From the NCBI GenBank assembly GCA_001643675.2, contig LSRY02000014.1, positions 932,501 to 996,500 on the forward strand: DNA of 64,000 nt, written 5' to 3'. Under the pieces are notes generated by a model that was not told the DNA's origin, did no database searches, and saw nothing but the letters and a program-made list of their open reading frames with translations. Shown here piece after piece: positions 35,512-47,821 of this stretch; the stretch's first letter is position 1, and each line of letters starts with the position of its first letter. The DNA comes from Monocercomonoides exilis. Taxonomy: Eukaryota; Preaxostyla; Oxymonadida; Polymastigidae. A program made the position numbers and the translations under genes.

Positions 35512-38500
35512 TCATTTGTAATCTTCAAGTTGTATGCAATCATTTGAAAACGAATTATGTGTAGTATTTTCTTTGTTCCGGCTTTCAAAATAATCTTTAT
35601 CCATTTTTCCATTTTCTTCGTCCATATTTATATCTTCTTCGTCTTCATCTTCATCATATTCATCTTCAGTCTCTTCTTGAGTCTCATTATCATCATCATC
35701 ATTTTCTTCTTCTTCTTCTTCTTCATTTTCATCATCACCATCATCTTCATCTTCATCCATGCTTTCATCATCCCCATCATATCCAGAAACTGAAGAATGC
35801 TCCATTGAATCACTTTCTTCACTCTCATTTTCCTCTTCCAACAAATCCATCTTTTCTGATATCGAATCATCTGATTTGTGCGAATGCTTGCTGCTGAGAT
35901 GCTGTTGAGCCCATCTTCGTGTCGCTTCCAGCGATTCTCCACCAGCCTCTTCGTATTCTCCAATGATATTCTCATACTCCTTTTCAGAAGTGCCCCACTG
36001 TTTAATATGTGCCAGCAACGCTTCTGCTCTTTGTTTGACTGTGCCTTTTGCAGAACTGGCCAGCGACGACAAAACGTCGCAGTATTTCTTTTTGTGCAAG
36101 TCCTTCAAAACAGCATTGTTTTCGGTGTCTGGGAAAAGAGTGAATGAAAGCGGCTCGATTTTGTTCCTCTGTCCAGACGGGCAAAGAGACGAAATTTCAT
36201 CCAAAATCTGCTTCTGCTCAACAACATTCGGCATGCATTTCACCGACTCCTCAATTTTGGCTCGTTCAGCGTCTGTCAGCACCTTCTTTTGCTTGAGCTC
36301 TTCAATCTTTTTCTCGTAGCTGCCGTCAGCCACCCACTGTGCCTTGTTCTTCTCCCACTCGTCGGCAACAAGCATCTCCTTCTCTTTCTGAGTGTTCTCC
36401 ACAACAATGTTGCACATGTAGAACTGGTAGTACGTGTGCTCCATCTGCACTGCCTGCAGCATGCTCACATACACAAGCTTCGCCACCAGCCCCAAAATGA
36501 GATTCTGCTGCACTTCTTCGCATTTGCATGCAACAGACAGCAGCGCTTGGTGAATGCCTTCTTTTGCCAGCAGCACCAGATGATTGCCACTGCCCAGCCC
36601 AATCTCGTGCAGCAGCCACACAACTTCAACGATTTCTTCAGGGGGAGTGCTTTCGTTGAAAAGCAGCCTTTGCGAGATCTTCGCAACAGCTCCTCCTTTT
36701 TCACTCACGATGGTATTCAGCGCATTCAGTGAAGAGGCGCAAATGTTGCTCATTGTGAACAAAGACTCTCTTCTGATCAAAGAATCTGGATTGTCCAGAA
36801 GATACAGAAGGGCAGATTGGGTTCGACAAGCAAGCAAATGCTTTCAAAAAAAAAAAAAAAGAATAATTTTTTTTTTTTTTTTTTTTTTGAGAAATATTAT
36901 TATTATAATAATATAATAGATAAAAAATCAACATGAAAATTTCAAAATAAAAAATGATTATTGAGCAAACATCAATAACCTCAGAACTGTCATTCTCCGC
37001 GATAGATGACACCACACGCAGTGCAAGCCTCACAATGTTCACATCGTCGCTGTATGTTGCATTGACAATAATTGGAAGAGCATCTGATCTGCTTATATAC
37101 TTTCATCAAAATGTGAATATCATCAAGAAGATTTGAAAAATAAATGAAAAAAAAAAAAAGAAATTCGGCAATGAAAGTAAGATGTGATTTTATTTTATTC
37201 AAACCAGTGAGTGTTTACTGCTTGACTGAAGGATCAATGCAAGGATCTCGATGCATATTTCGTGCATTGATGTAATAACCGTATGGCTCACTCCATTGTG
37301 CACAACATACGACATGGGATTGAGCAAAGATGGGAGGACATCCTCTTCAGCTTCTCCAAAATCTGAATTTCCGTCTGCTTCATCATCATCATCATCATTT
37401 TCTTCTTTCGCCTCAGCTTCATCATCAACTTTCGCCAACTCATTCACATCGCTTTCATCATTACGCGTCTTTTCACTTTTAACTTTTGATTTCCTTTCAC
37501 ATTTTCCTGCAGCGGATGAGTGGTCTTTGACTCCAATTTTTGAGTGATTTATTAAATTATGTCTTGATTTGCTCAAATGATCTTCTCCGCAGCCACATCC
37601 ACGCTGTTGAGCAATCAGAGCACAAAGAACAGGAACACAGTCAAGAAACGGCTCAAGATCTGTTCGATTGCGAATCAATCGAAGAAAAAGGTACAATGCT
37701 CCATCGAGAATTGAATTAAGGAACTTCTCTTTGGACTTAAAGAGGAGCAACGAAGTCGATTGCAGAATTGATAGAGAATTATCCAACGTTTTCGGTTCAC
37801 ATGTTAAAGAAGCAGAAGAAGAAGACGCTGTAGGCCGTGATGATATTGTGGGTAATGTTGGTAGTTCTTGTATTTTATTTGGTGTATATTGTGAAAGAAG
37901 CGGATATTCAGATGCAAGAGTGTCAAGAACTTGCGACACAATAGAAGTTGAAATTAATGCTTCTCGTACGTCAGAACAATCATTAGTTATGTTTCCCAAC
38001 AAAAACAGAGCTTGAGAAATCATTGTTTTTTCGCATTTTGGTGCGATGTATTCGCGAATATGATCAACTGTATCTTTTGTAGACAAAATTCGAGACACAT
38101 CAACCTCCCATGACGAAAGATTTCCAAAAATAACAAATATCATATACTAAAAATGAATATTAAAACACGATATTGTTCAAAAAAGTCAGAGAAAAAAATC
38201 AAACTTGAATATGAACCGGTAGTGATAATTTGAATGAATAAAGAAGGAGGGTAATAACATCACTCATAAAGATCAAAGAATGTGGGCAATTTCCTGGAAA
38301 AATATAAGTATTCAGTACAAAAAGAGTTGAAACACAAACGACTAATCATGATTTTGTATAGTTGGTAAACTCCTTCTGTAAACTGATACATATTTCCCGA
38401 AGAAAGTTGCTGTACAATAAGAGGAATTTGTTTTTCTGCAGTTTCATACAATTGCCCTTTTGAATTATTTATATTACGGCGTTTCATTAATGATTCTTGT

Positions 38501-38634
38501 TGTTTGTGACTTCTGAGATACTGGACAGCAAATTTTTGTCGTTTAATCTGAATGTCACTATTCTCATCTTGTTTATAAGTTTTGAATCTTTGTTGTGAGC
38601 GAACTTCTGCTGTCCATTCTTGAGAAAAAGACAT
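35512..38634 (-). CDS. Importin alpha-like protein, divergent copy 2
   Basis: Starts MSFSQEWTAEVRSQQRFKTY and continues through a basic importin-beta-binding-like segment (QKFAVQYLRSHKQQESLMKRRN). Armadillo-type repeats follow: ISQALFLLGNITNDCSDVRE, ALRVVSSIAENDSSE, SLIRRESLFTMSNICAS, and IVEVVWLLHEIGL. It departs from normal importin alpha in several ways. An acidic insertion lies near 37330-37480. A long charged region follows the ARM repeats, including EKNKAQWVADGSYEKKIEEL. The C-terminus is strongly acidic (Asp/Glu run coded at 35625-35790). The last helical part may have lost NLS-groove residues. Several short introns are present. It is a paralogue of the gene at 18.5-21.0 kb or a lineage-specific karyopherin-like protein; cargo is unknown. 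Confidence 0.72.
36843..36888. repeat. A14 / T22 homopolymer pair in an intron
   Basis: An A tract of about 14 is followed by gaataa and a T tract of about 22, inside the intron of the second importin-alpha gene. The two tracts can pair in RNA, and they are likely assembly-unstable. Confidence 0.9.
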
Positions 38635-38879
38635 TTAGTATTTCGCATTGATCCCATTATATTTTCTTATGAAAGTTGAAAAAAAAAGAAATGAAATTTC
38701 TGAATAATTAATTCATTAGAAAAAAAAAAATCAATTCTGAAAAAAGAATCTTTGAAAAGGACATGATAAAAAAAAAATCATTTTACATAAACTTAAACAA
38801 CATATGAAATGCAACAAATATATATATATGTAGAATTAAAAAATGAAAAAGTATAAAGGCAAGATATTAGCTTGTTTTT

Positions 38880-39637
38880 TTATATCTTTTGCACTTTTTC
38901 TGATTCAAGTTTTGGAAGAACTTTAGAAAGCTGAGGATTTTCAGAATGCTTCCAATCAAACGTGCATGAATGTGATTCAGGAAATCTATGTTGAGAACAG
39001 AATTTTTTACCGCATTTGCAATCGAAGTGCATTAATCCCAATTTTTTATTACATTGTCCACATCGTATACCTGTCCATGAGGAAGGTGAAACAGATGGGG
39101 AAAAAGGTGAAAGAGGTGGTGGAGTAGTCGAAGAAGGTGACGGACCCGGAGAAGTTGAAATTGGAGGTATTGAAAAAGGTTTTACCGATGGAGATGTTGC
39201 GGACTCAAAAACTCCACTAGGTGGTGGGGATGTCATTCTCCCAATCGGAACTGGTTGCGGAGGAGGAGAAATAGTTTGTGGTGGAATCACTGGAGGAGGG
39301 GACAATGAAGATTTCTTCACAGGAGAAAGTTTTTGCTGTTCTTCAGGATGCGCTGTCAAATATTCTCGATAGCATTTTGAGCACATACCTTTTGTTGCAG
39401 GATTTCTAAATTAATAACATTTTCGAAAGAGAAAAATACAATGAAAAGAATCGTATTTAAAATAAAGCAATTTTAAAAATATGTGTTAATAAATAAATAT
39501 AATTCATTTGCATTATAATAATCGACTTTTAATATTTCATAAAAGCATGTCACTTTTCTGTTATTCTCAAACCCAAAAAATCCGCATCCAGCAACACAAC
39601 GAGACGGTACAGAAGGATTTGAAGAATTTGAACTCAT
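38880..39637 (-). CDS. A20/AN1 zinc-finger protein (stress-associated protein type)
   Basis: Spliced model: exon 1 39637-39573, intron 39406-39572 (donor GTTTGAG), exon 2 39405-38880; 196 residues. The N-terminal A20 finger is CVAGCGFFG joined across the intron to NPATKGMCSKCYREYL. A Pro/Ser-rich linker follows (SPPPVIPPQ, SPPPQPVPIG). The C-terminal AN1 finger shows CGQCNKKLGLMHFDCKCGKK and FCSQHRFPESHSC. The A20 plus AN1 arrangement is that of the ZFAND5/6 and plant SAP families, which bind ubiquitin and act in stress responses and proteasome regulation. The length is usual for the family. Divergent from eL29, with 447 bp between start codons. Confidence 0.92.
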
Positions 39638-40084
39638 TTATATATATAATTTTCTCGGCTTAGTAAGTAATATCTTTTTTCAAAAGCAAAAAAGAGTTAA
39701 AAGAATGAGCGATCTGTTGCTCCATAAAAAATTAAAGAATAGATGAAGATAAAGCGATAAAAATATTTAAGTAACAAACAAAGATTGCACTTTTTTGTAT
39801 AGAAACAACTCCAGAAAGTCGTTATATTCATTAATATCAATAAGCTTTTGTTCGGATTAAAATGAATTAACTTTTTTTTTGTTTATGATCCATTCAATAA
39901 TAAATAAAAATTTGAAAAAATAATCCATTGTTGGAAGAAGATCAATTTTCCTGATTTGTTTTGTATGCTTTTTTGACTAATTATTGATAATATTTGAGCA
40001 ACATTTGAATAAATTTTAAATGTATTTTTTATTCTTCAAATTTTTTGACTTTTTATGAAAAAATGAATGTGATTCACAAGAATC
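39638..40084. promoter_or_regulatory. Divergent intergenic region between A20/AN1 gene and eL29
   Basis: The interval must contain both promoters. It is AT-rich with T tracts; I see no motif that I can assign to either gene. Confidence 0.4.
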
Positions 40085-40467
40085 ATGGCAAAGTCAAAGA
40101 ATCATACAAATCACAATCAAAGTCATAAAGCACACAGAAATGGAATCAAAAAACCCCAGAGCACTGGACAGTTTTCACGCAGATATGTTTGTGTTGGAAG
40201 AATTTGAAAATTAAGCGTTTTCAATATTTTTTTTTTAAATTAATTGTTCAGATGGACCAAAAATACCTGAGAAATCTTCACTTCGCCCGTAAACATAACA
40301 GAGTAAATCTTGCTCGTTTTGTTGCGGATAGAAACCGCAAATTGAAGGAAAAAAAAGCAACTGCAAAAGTTGAAAAATCTCAACAAATAGCAAAGAAAGA
40401 AGAAAAAGTTACAGAAAAAAAGACCACTCCAGTTGTAAAAGCTGAGAAGAAAGCCGGAAAGAAGTAG
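40085..40467 (+). CDS. RPL29: 60S ribosomal protein L29 (eL29)
   Basis: Spliced model: exon 1 40085-40186, intron 40187-40251 (GTTTGT...TTCAG), exon 2 40252-40467; 105 residues. The N-terminus [20 protein letters not shown] is diagnostic of eL29 ([12 protein letters not shown]..[10 protein letters not shown]), followed by [17 protein letters not shown]. The C-terminal Lys/Ala/Glu-rich tail is variable in this family. It sits in the 60S subunit near the peptidyl transferase region surface. The gene ends in TAG at the expected length; reading through would add hydrophobic text foreign to the family, so TAG is a true stop here. Confidence 0.95.
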
Positions 40468-40677
40468 AAGAGGGTAAATCTTTTTTTGATACAATTTTGG
40501 TTTTTTCAATTCATAATTATCTCTTGTACAACTGGCTTTGCAAAGATAACTTTTGTAAAGTGCTTTTTGGGAAGAAAAGGAAGAAGAGAAGGAGCATATT
40601 TTTCAATAAAGTTTAAAATAAAAATTTCTGCTTTTAAAAACAGATCAAGCCCATACAGAGTTCAATTCTCTTTTTAA

Positions 40678-43600
40678 ATGGCTGATTATCTATTAAAGGT
40701 AATTATTTATTGTTATTTTCAAAATGTAATTGTTATAATATAAATCTATTCATATTATTTATATTCCATATACGTATATATCCAGTATTCAGCCCAGGCC
40801 GTGATTATTTCAAATTCACAAACTTTTCAACCAATTACACATTCAAAGACAGATGTTCAATTTAAATCTGCTGATGGATTGTATCAAATGTATCACCTTT
40901 TCATTTTTATTTTGATTCTTTTGTTTATTCATGATATTTTGAAAATTTATAAAAGCTTTCCTTTCTCGTATGCTTTCCAAGATTTATTTGAGAATTTTAC
41001 GTTTTATTTGATTGATTTTATATAACTTGTTGAATGACTTGTTTTCATGAATATTTAACAATACAGTCGTTGCCATGACAGTGAATTTCATTCAAATTCC
41101 ATTCAGCTTCCTTCTTCCATTTTTAATCCCTTAATGAATCAGTTTGTATCAAACATATCCCCAACAATACTGTTGTGCGGAGGACTTGATGTATTTTCTT
41201 GGATGTTTAAATATCCTTTGGCAACAACACCTTTAATTTCAAATGATCTGTTATTTTTCTCATCGCTCTACGAGTTTATTGCAACATTTATGTCGCGCGA
41301 AATACCTTTGCTTCATCAAAACGAGCTACACGAATTATCTCTTTCTATATATGCGGTTATTGGTGATACGATCATTGACCTAATCACAAATAAGCCTGTT
41401 TCACTTGATAGGCAAACCAGAGAGGTTTTGAATTCTAAGTCTCCGTCTGTAAATACAAGATCGTCAACTCCAAAAAAAGTCACCTCAAGTTATTTGAAAC
41501 TATCTTCTGCTTTGTCAAGTCAGAAAAAGGCAAGAGCTAATTCATTGATAATACGCGATTTTCCACCTAGGCCACCGATGTCTTCTCTTTCCTGTCATCC
41601 CATACACAGCACAAACGATCTTTCTTCTCTTATTCAGATAGCAGGAATAAACGCACTCAAACAGTTATGCATTAACTATCACTGATTAGTAATACAATTA
41701 TTATTTCTATATTACTTTAAAATATTATTTTTTGCTATTTATTTCAGAGATCCATCATATTTTCCTTTCATCACAGCTCGACTTTCATTTTTAAGATACC
41801 CACCATCACAAACTCCTCATTCAGAGCAATTTGGCGCTTCAACAACATCACAATTGCCTTCATCCTCGCCTTTATCGGCGTCTTCTTCTCCTTCTTCTTC
41901 AATAGCCAAAATGAGTTCTGGAAGCCAGGCAGAGTCAAGATCGCAATGGACTGAAAAAAGATGTTTTATGGATATTGCTCTGCTCTGCTTGCCGATCGAA
42001 TCGCAGTTTTCTAACTCTCCGTTGGCTCCTGACACACTTCACTCTTTTTCTGCTAGTTCTTTGCGAGATGAATCTGCAGGGCTTCCTCAAACTTTTGTTC
42101 CTTTTGTTTCGCATTTCAATGCTAAGCAGAAAAAGGATGCAACTCTTGTGATGAAAAAGCTACATTCATTGTTGAGTATGTTAAGCATTTTTCGTTCATT
42201 AAAAATTTTTGTTGTTATTGAACAAATACATACTATCTACCGTTCTGTTATATTTCAAAATTTTAATCTTTTTCTTTTTCAAATATGATTTCAGCCTCTC
42301 CTTCCAGTCACGAGCTGCCACCAGGCGATGGATGGAACTCAACAAAACAGACGTCGCTTTGGAAGCATATCTTTTGCAGCGACTCGCCTATCACTTCAAT
42401 TGCTGTCATTCCCAATGCTCCAATCGACAAGGCATCAGAAAAGAACTTAATTGTATGTCTGTTTAAGCATAGCTCTTTTAGCACAATGAAAATTTAATTT
42501 TCTCTTGAAACCTCAAAATGTAAATGAAATAAAATTTTTTCTATCAGATGATGCTTCAATGGATGAAAGAGCTTGCAATGCTTGAGGGATATTCACTTCC
42601 ACCAGCAATTGCTTCGCAGCCACTGACGATTCTAGCTGTTTCATCATCACAGCCATCTCCCACACCATCGCGCACCCGCCGATCAACTTCTCCTCCAAAG
42701 GAGATATCAGCCGTGACAACACCTCTTCACACACCACGCACAAAAAAGAAGACAAGACTGTTCGAAGACTTACATTCAGAGAAGCAAAAAGAGGCAGCTC
42801 AAGCTAAAAAAGAAGAAAAACCAAAAAGTGCGCCTAAAGGCAGTGAAGCCGATGAATCAACTATTTTGTCACCCGAACTCGTACAACCACCAACGTCACC
42901 ATATCAAACACCTCACAAAACATCTTCCTTGATGGCTTCTGCTGATATGAAAGATCAGACGCAAGGAGCTCGCCAAAGTCAGTCTTCTGATGAAGCCGCT
43001 GCGCAGACACTTTCTTCAGGTGCACTGCCGAGCGGAACAGCTTTTGCAGCTCTGATTAGACAGGCTGCTCTGCAAAACGAAAAGAAGAAGTCGAAAGAAA
43101 AAGACGGACTCAACACGCACACAGATTTGAGTGATGAAGAAGACGAGGCAAATAATGGGAACAAGATTGCCAGAGGTGAAGAGAAAGAGATCAAAGATGA
43201 CGAGGCTGACGGAGAAATGAACGAGGGAATGTTGATTGACGAGCTGACGCCGAGTGAGCACTCGTCGTTGTTTGAGCAAAGCGACATTCAAGGAGCCTCA
43301 ACTCCACGGAAGAGCACTCCAGGGACTGAGAATCAGACAGAGGAGGAGTGGAGAAAGGGCAAAGGAGGTGGGCTTGAAGAAGGCAATAGCGAAGAAGATG
43401 ACATGGATGAAGATGCGCCCACAATGGACTGGGATAATGAATCTATTCAAGGTATTGCATAAACCAGTAATTTGTGATTTTTATGGAACTTTTGCTTTCT
43501 TTTCTCATATTTCAAACAATAATTGCGACTTAATGATTTCTTTTCAATTAATAAACATTTATAGAAGATGAACAAGCACAGCTCAGGATGGCATTGTTCG

Positions 43601-45259
43601 CAGCTGTTGAGGAATGGAAAAGAGTAGAAGAAGTTCATTCTTCGTCCACTCAGCAGAGACAGCAACTCCTCAAAACGACAGAAGAAAGAGCAATGGCTGA
43701 AATCAATCGTATGAAACTTTTTTTTTGATTTTTATGATATTCTTTCCCTCTTTTTTATGTTTGGGCTCATAAATAATGCTTATTTACGCAATCAAACTTC
43801 GTTTTAATAGAAATAACTGAAGCAATCAGAAGCGAAAGAGAACGAAAGAGAAAACTAGAAAGAAAGCTTGCAAAGCTCAAAGCCGAATCCGTTTGCATTT
43901 TTAGACTTGTAATTTTTATTCTTCAAATTGTTACTGTTTTATTTTGAAATTTTGAATTTGTAATATATATACACATACATTTCTATTTTTTTTTTTTTTT
44001 TTTCAGTGACTGTAAAATTTCACTCAGGATGCAAGTCGAATCCAGCGGAGGACAATCAGAGCAGAAACTGAGACTGCCATTTCGAATGCAGAGAAAAAAC
44101 TGAATTCACTCCAACAGACTGCAAATCTACAGGCCGAACAGCACAGAGGACGAGTGGCTAACTACATTGAGCGCATTAGAAAACAGCATATGACACATGC
44201 TTCGTTGATATTAAAGGAAGAATGTTTGCCTTTTCAATGCCAAAGGAGAGAAATTAACATATTTATTTTTATTTTTATTTTATTTTATTTTTTTATTATT
44301 TGGTTTTATCTTTAATTGCAAATCATGAAATTTTAATTTAATTCATTTGATTCACTTTTTTATTTTTGATTCATTCAGCTCAATTGGTTGCAACACAAAC
44401 TGCAATTGCGAAGATGGCAGCTGGAGAAAATCCAGCAGAAAGCCACAAATCAGTTCAGAAATTAAAAGCTGAAATAATCGAAGCTGAAGAAACACTGAAA
44501 CAAAAAGAAGTTGAATATACAGAATTGCTTGAAAAAGGCAAAAAGCAAGAAGTAGAGCTCAAAGAACACGAAGCTATTGAACAAGACATAAGGGTTTGAT
44601 GTTAATTGATAAAGAAAAAAAGAACTATTTATTTTGAATTCAAATTTCTAATTTATATGCCTTGCTATTTGCATACTTCTTTAACTCATGCGTCTTTTGT
44701 TAAAAACCAAAATTACACGAACGTTAGCTGAGCGTGGGAAATGTGAAAGAGCTGATGGATTCTCATTGCAAGGAATTGGAAGTGCTTCAAGAGCGGCTGG
44801 AGGCAAAGGCTAAAGAAAATGGTGAGATAATGCGCCAATTGAGAGATGCTGTTGAAAATCTTCGTGTGACGGTCAGAGACTCCGGCATTTTGAATGAGAA
44901 ATCGAATCACAAAGGCGACAGAACAAGAGATAGCAGCGCAGTTTATGGTGTTGATATGGAAGAAGAAGAAGAGGAGGAAGAGGATGAAGATGACGTGTGC
45001 TCTATGTTTTATTCAAATATTTGCTTTAACTCTCATTTTTGCACCCCTATCTTTTGCTTCTCTTTCCGACGTTTCATTTTAAACCATTTCTTTTCTTTTC
45101 TTTTTATCGATCTCAACAAAGCAGACCCCTGAAACAGCACTTTTGAAGGTGCTTCTCGAAACGTTAATGGAAGCGCCTGCACAGCCAATTCCTGCAATTG
45201 TCAGTCTAATTGAAGGAGTCACTGAACTTGCCACACATTTCGGAACTCAAACAATGTGA
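40678..45259 (+). CDS. Unrecognised multi-exon protein with C-terminal coiled coil
   Basis: I do not recognise the family. The first exon encodes MADYLLK (40678-40698, donor GTAATT), followed by exon 2 from about 40785 (YSAQAVIISNSQTF) and a junction giving GLYQIRCHDSEFHSNS. The N-terminal half (to about 42.5 kb) is helical and partly hydrophobic (SPTILLCGGLDVFSWMF) and might be an armadillo-like fold. The middle is a disordered Ser/Pro/charged linker coded near 42.6-43.5 kb. The C-terminal part is a long coiled coil over several exons: EEWKRVEEVHSSSTQQRQQL, EAIRSERERKRKLERKLAKL, KLKAEIIEAEETLKQKEVEY and ELEVLQERLEAKAKENGEI. An acidic run and a final globular-looking segment (LLKVLLETLMEAPAQPIPAI) precede TGA at 45257-45259. 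The layout suggests a structural or cytoskeletal protein; that is inference only. Confidence 0.7.
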
Positions 45260-45431
45260 AAGTTCTTCTTTTCTCTTGTGATAAGCCTATCAGCAAACAA
45301 CCACCTTCACCATTCTTTCACTTCACGCCATTTCACTTTGCTTTGCTCCATTTTTTCTCCACTGAGCCTTTGTCTTCATTTGTTTTATTTCGAATTTCAA
45401 ACATGTGTTTTTCGTAGTCAATTCATCGATT

Positions 45432-47420
45432 TCATTTCGCTTCCAAATAACGGATGCGCCAGTGCTTTTTATTTGTGCAGAATTCTTTGATCGCGGCTTG
45501 CCTCCGATCGAAAGCTTTTGACAAGTTTCTGTTGCAACAGTTTGAATAAAAAACAACAATTGGAGGTTGCAAACGCACTTCATCAAACATTTTTGTGGCT
45601 TCATTTACAAATTCATCAACGTTCTGTCTGTTTTTTATCATTCGTTTGATCTTTCTGTTTCTAAGTGTTGGATCAGAAAATCGATGAAGCACTTCCGCTT
45701 CATCAACTGTGCAGAAGAGCGCTCTCTTCAAAAAATATGAATAGCTCTTCAGTTTCTCTTCAGATGGGATGTATGTTGTATTCTCCAAAAATTGTGAAGG
45801 AAACACAAAGATAGGATCATTTGCAACATTATCTTTTTCGTATGGTGAAAATGCGGAGAAAAACGAAGATGGAGAACTACGAGGATACTTTCTAAAGTTG
45901 CTACTCGAAGTGTCTCTTTGAAATAGTTTGTTGTGCACGCAATCTGCAGACCCAGTTTTGTTTGAAGAAACTTGAGCCGAAATAGAATCAGTCATTGTTG
46001 AAATACACAATCTGGGATTAAAAGATGAATGCAGCTGTGTGAAAGTTCCATCAAAAGCATTTTCACTGTGCCAAGACGATTGAGATTTGCGAGAAAAGTC
46101 TGAAATTTGTTCAGCTGGTGGTATCTCATTCACTCTCTGAACACTTGTTAATGAAAGAAATCTTTCTTGCTTCGAAGGTAAAACAGGACTTATATCATCT
46201 TTAACAGACTTTTTGTCTTCAACATTGATTGGTTTTCCGTCTTTCTCGCTTTGAATCCAAAACCTTTCCAGATCAGTTAATTCGCTCCAATTCTGCTCCT
46301 TTTTAATGATCTTTTCGGATTCTTCAATCAGAAGTTCCAATTCGCTGCGCTTAGTTCCATCTTCGCTAGATTCGCTCAGTTCTTGAAGCAACGTTTTCAT
46401 TTCCTCGACTGTCATTGGCAGAGCATGCTCGCTGCTTGATAAATCTTCGTTTTTATGCTCCTTCATCATAATCTTCTGTTCGATCTCATTCCACAGCGTC
46501 TGTTCTTTTTCATCAGTAATCCAATCTTTTCTCACCCATTCACCAAATAATTTCTCAAACACTATTGCTTCTTTAATCTGCTTCTTTAATGTGTTTGAAC
46601 GTATTTTTTCAAGCTTCGCTTTCTTTTTATTTTGACATGGAATGTCGCATGATGAATGAGTATTTTCGCCCACCTTCGGTTCTTCTAAAGTATTTATATT
46701 GAACAGAGTCGATATTTTTCTTGAGTTCATCAAATATTCTTCGTCTTCGTCTTTCCACTTTTGAATCATAACGCTTTTTTGAAGTTGGGAAATATTAGAA
46801 AATTTTCTTCCTTCGACGATAACATTCACATCATTTGATACACCTTTGTTGCGAAAATATACTGGATGCCAAGTTGAGACTGGAACATCAGATATTTGTT
46901 CGAACTCCAGTGAATGATATTCAAATATATCAGCTTTTGTCGAAGAAGAAGTAGAATATGGTGAAAGAGATTCTGGTGAAATAGTAATGGGACCTATTGC
47001 CCACTCTCCAACTTGCTTTGTTTTCAAACTTGTGAAACTTTCAAGTTTTGCTGGATTCATTTCGCTATATTTCATAGGATAATTAAAATGTGAAGTGGCT
47101 TTTTCAGCAGATGAATTTAGAGAACTAACTGAAGAAGCAAGAGAAAAATCTTTCTTGTTTTTTTCTCCGGGATTCTTTTCAAATGTTAAGCAAGCATAAG
47201 TTGAACAAGGATGAGATATCTTTGGTTCTGAAGAACAAGTACTTGGCAATTGTAAACATCCAATCTTTTGATTCACATTTTCATTAAGATCTCCATAACA
47301 TTGAAAAGTGAAAGGATATGAAGATTTCGATGATTCTGACGTATATTTTGTCAAAAATAAAGAATCAGTCAATTTTTTTCCATTTATTCCATCGCGAATC
47401 GATTTCGTTTGCGCTTGCAA
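45432..47420 (-). CDS. Unrecognised 660-residue protein, start uncertain
   Basis: A long open frame without introns that I do not recognise. Composition is Ser-, Lys- and Glu-rich with a charged helical middle (LKKQIKEAIVFEKLFGEW, then TDEKEQTLWNEIEQ) and a basic C-terminus (RNRKIKRMIKNRQNVDEF, ending HWRIRYLEAK). No membrane segment or known motif is visible. The frame has no ATG near its 5' end (the first codons read from TTG), and the first Met comes more than 100 codons in, so either an upstream exon was missed or translation starts internally. It converges on the coiled-coil gene, with 172 bp between the stops. Confidence 0.6.
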   Translation of the reverse strand: MQAQTKSIRDGINGKKLTDSLFLTKYTSESSKSSYPFTFQCYGDLNENVNQKIGCLQLPSTCSSEPKISHPCSTYACLTFEKNPGEKNKKDFSLASSVSSLNSSAEKATSHFNYPMKYSEMNPAKLESFTSLKTKQVGEWAIGPITISPESLSPYSTSSSTKADIFEYHSLEFEQISDVPVSTWHPVYFRNKGVSNDVNVIVEGRKFSNISQLQKSVMIQKWKDEDEEYLMNSRKISTLFNINTLEEPKVGENTHSSCDIPCQNKKKAKLEKIRSNTLKKQIKEAIVFEKLFGEWVRKDWITDEKEQTLWNEIEQKIMMKEHKNEDLSSSEHALPMTVEEMKTLLQELSESSEDGTKRSELELLIEESEKIIKKEQNWSELTDLERFWIQSEKDGKPINVEDKKSVKDDISPVLPSKQERFLSLTSVQRVNEIPPAEQISDFSRKSQSSWHSENAFDGTFTQLHSSFNPRLCISTMTDSISAQVSSNKTGSADCVHNKLFQRDTSSSNFRKYPRSSPSSFFSAFSPYEKDNVANDPIFVFPSQFLENTTYIPSEEKLKSYSYFLKRALFCTVDEAEVLHRFSDPTLRNRKIKRMIKNRQNVDEFVNEATKMFDEVRLQPPIVVFYSNCCNRNLSKAFDRRQAAIKEFCTNKKHWRIRYLEAK

Positions 47421-47790
47421 ATTGTTGACCTTTTAAATTACATTTTTTCAAAAAACAAAGTTATGTTTGTTTTTTTAAAGAAATAAGATAATTTTTCCTT
47501 TTTGAACATTTACAAAAATTATTAATTCACACCTTTTGCGTGAAAAACATATTTTAAACTGCTGTTATAGCTTCAACGATGCAATTCGAAGATAAAAATA
47601 CGTCATTAATATATTAAGGGTTTTTGATTCATGAATTATTTTTCTGAGAAAACATATTTTTTGAAATAAATGGTTTAATCATTCGCAATATATTGAGGAA
47701 GTGGCAGTGACACAAATGATAAGTTATGATGTGCATATTTTGATTTTTCATATATTTATTTAATTAAAGCTTAAAAAAATAAATAATTTG

Positions 47791-47821
<31 letters not shown>

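Noticed and set aside
40085-40467. Alternative genetic code with TAA/TAG as glutamine for the whole window
   Set aside because: eL29 ends at TAG and uS4 and CWC2 end at TAA exactly where the families end; readthrough would add unrelated sequence. The single TAG in the receptor is therefore a local matter.
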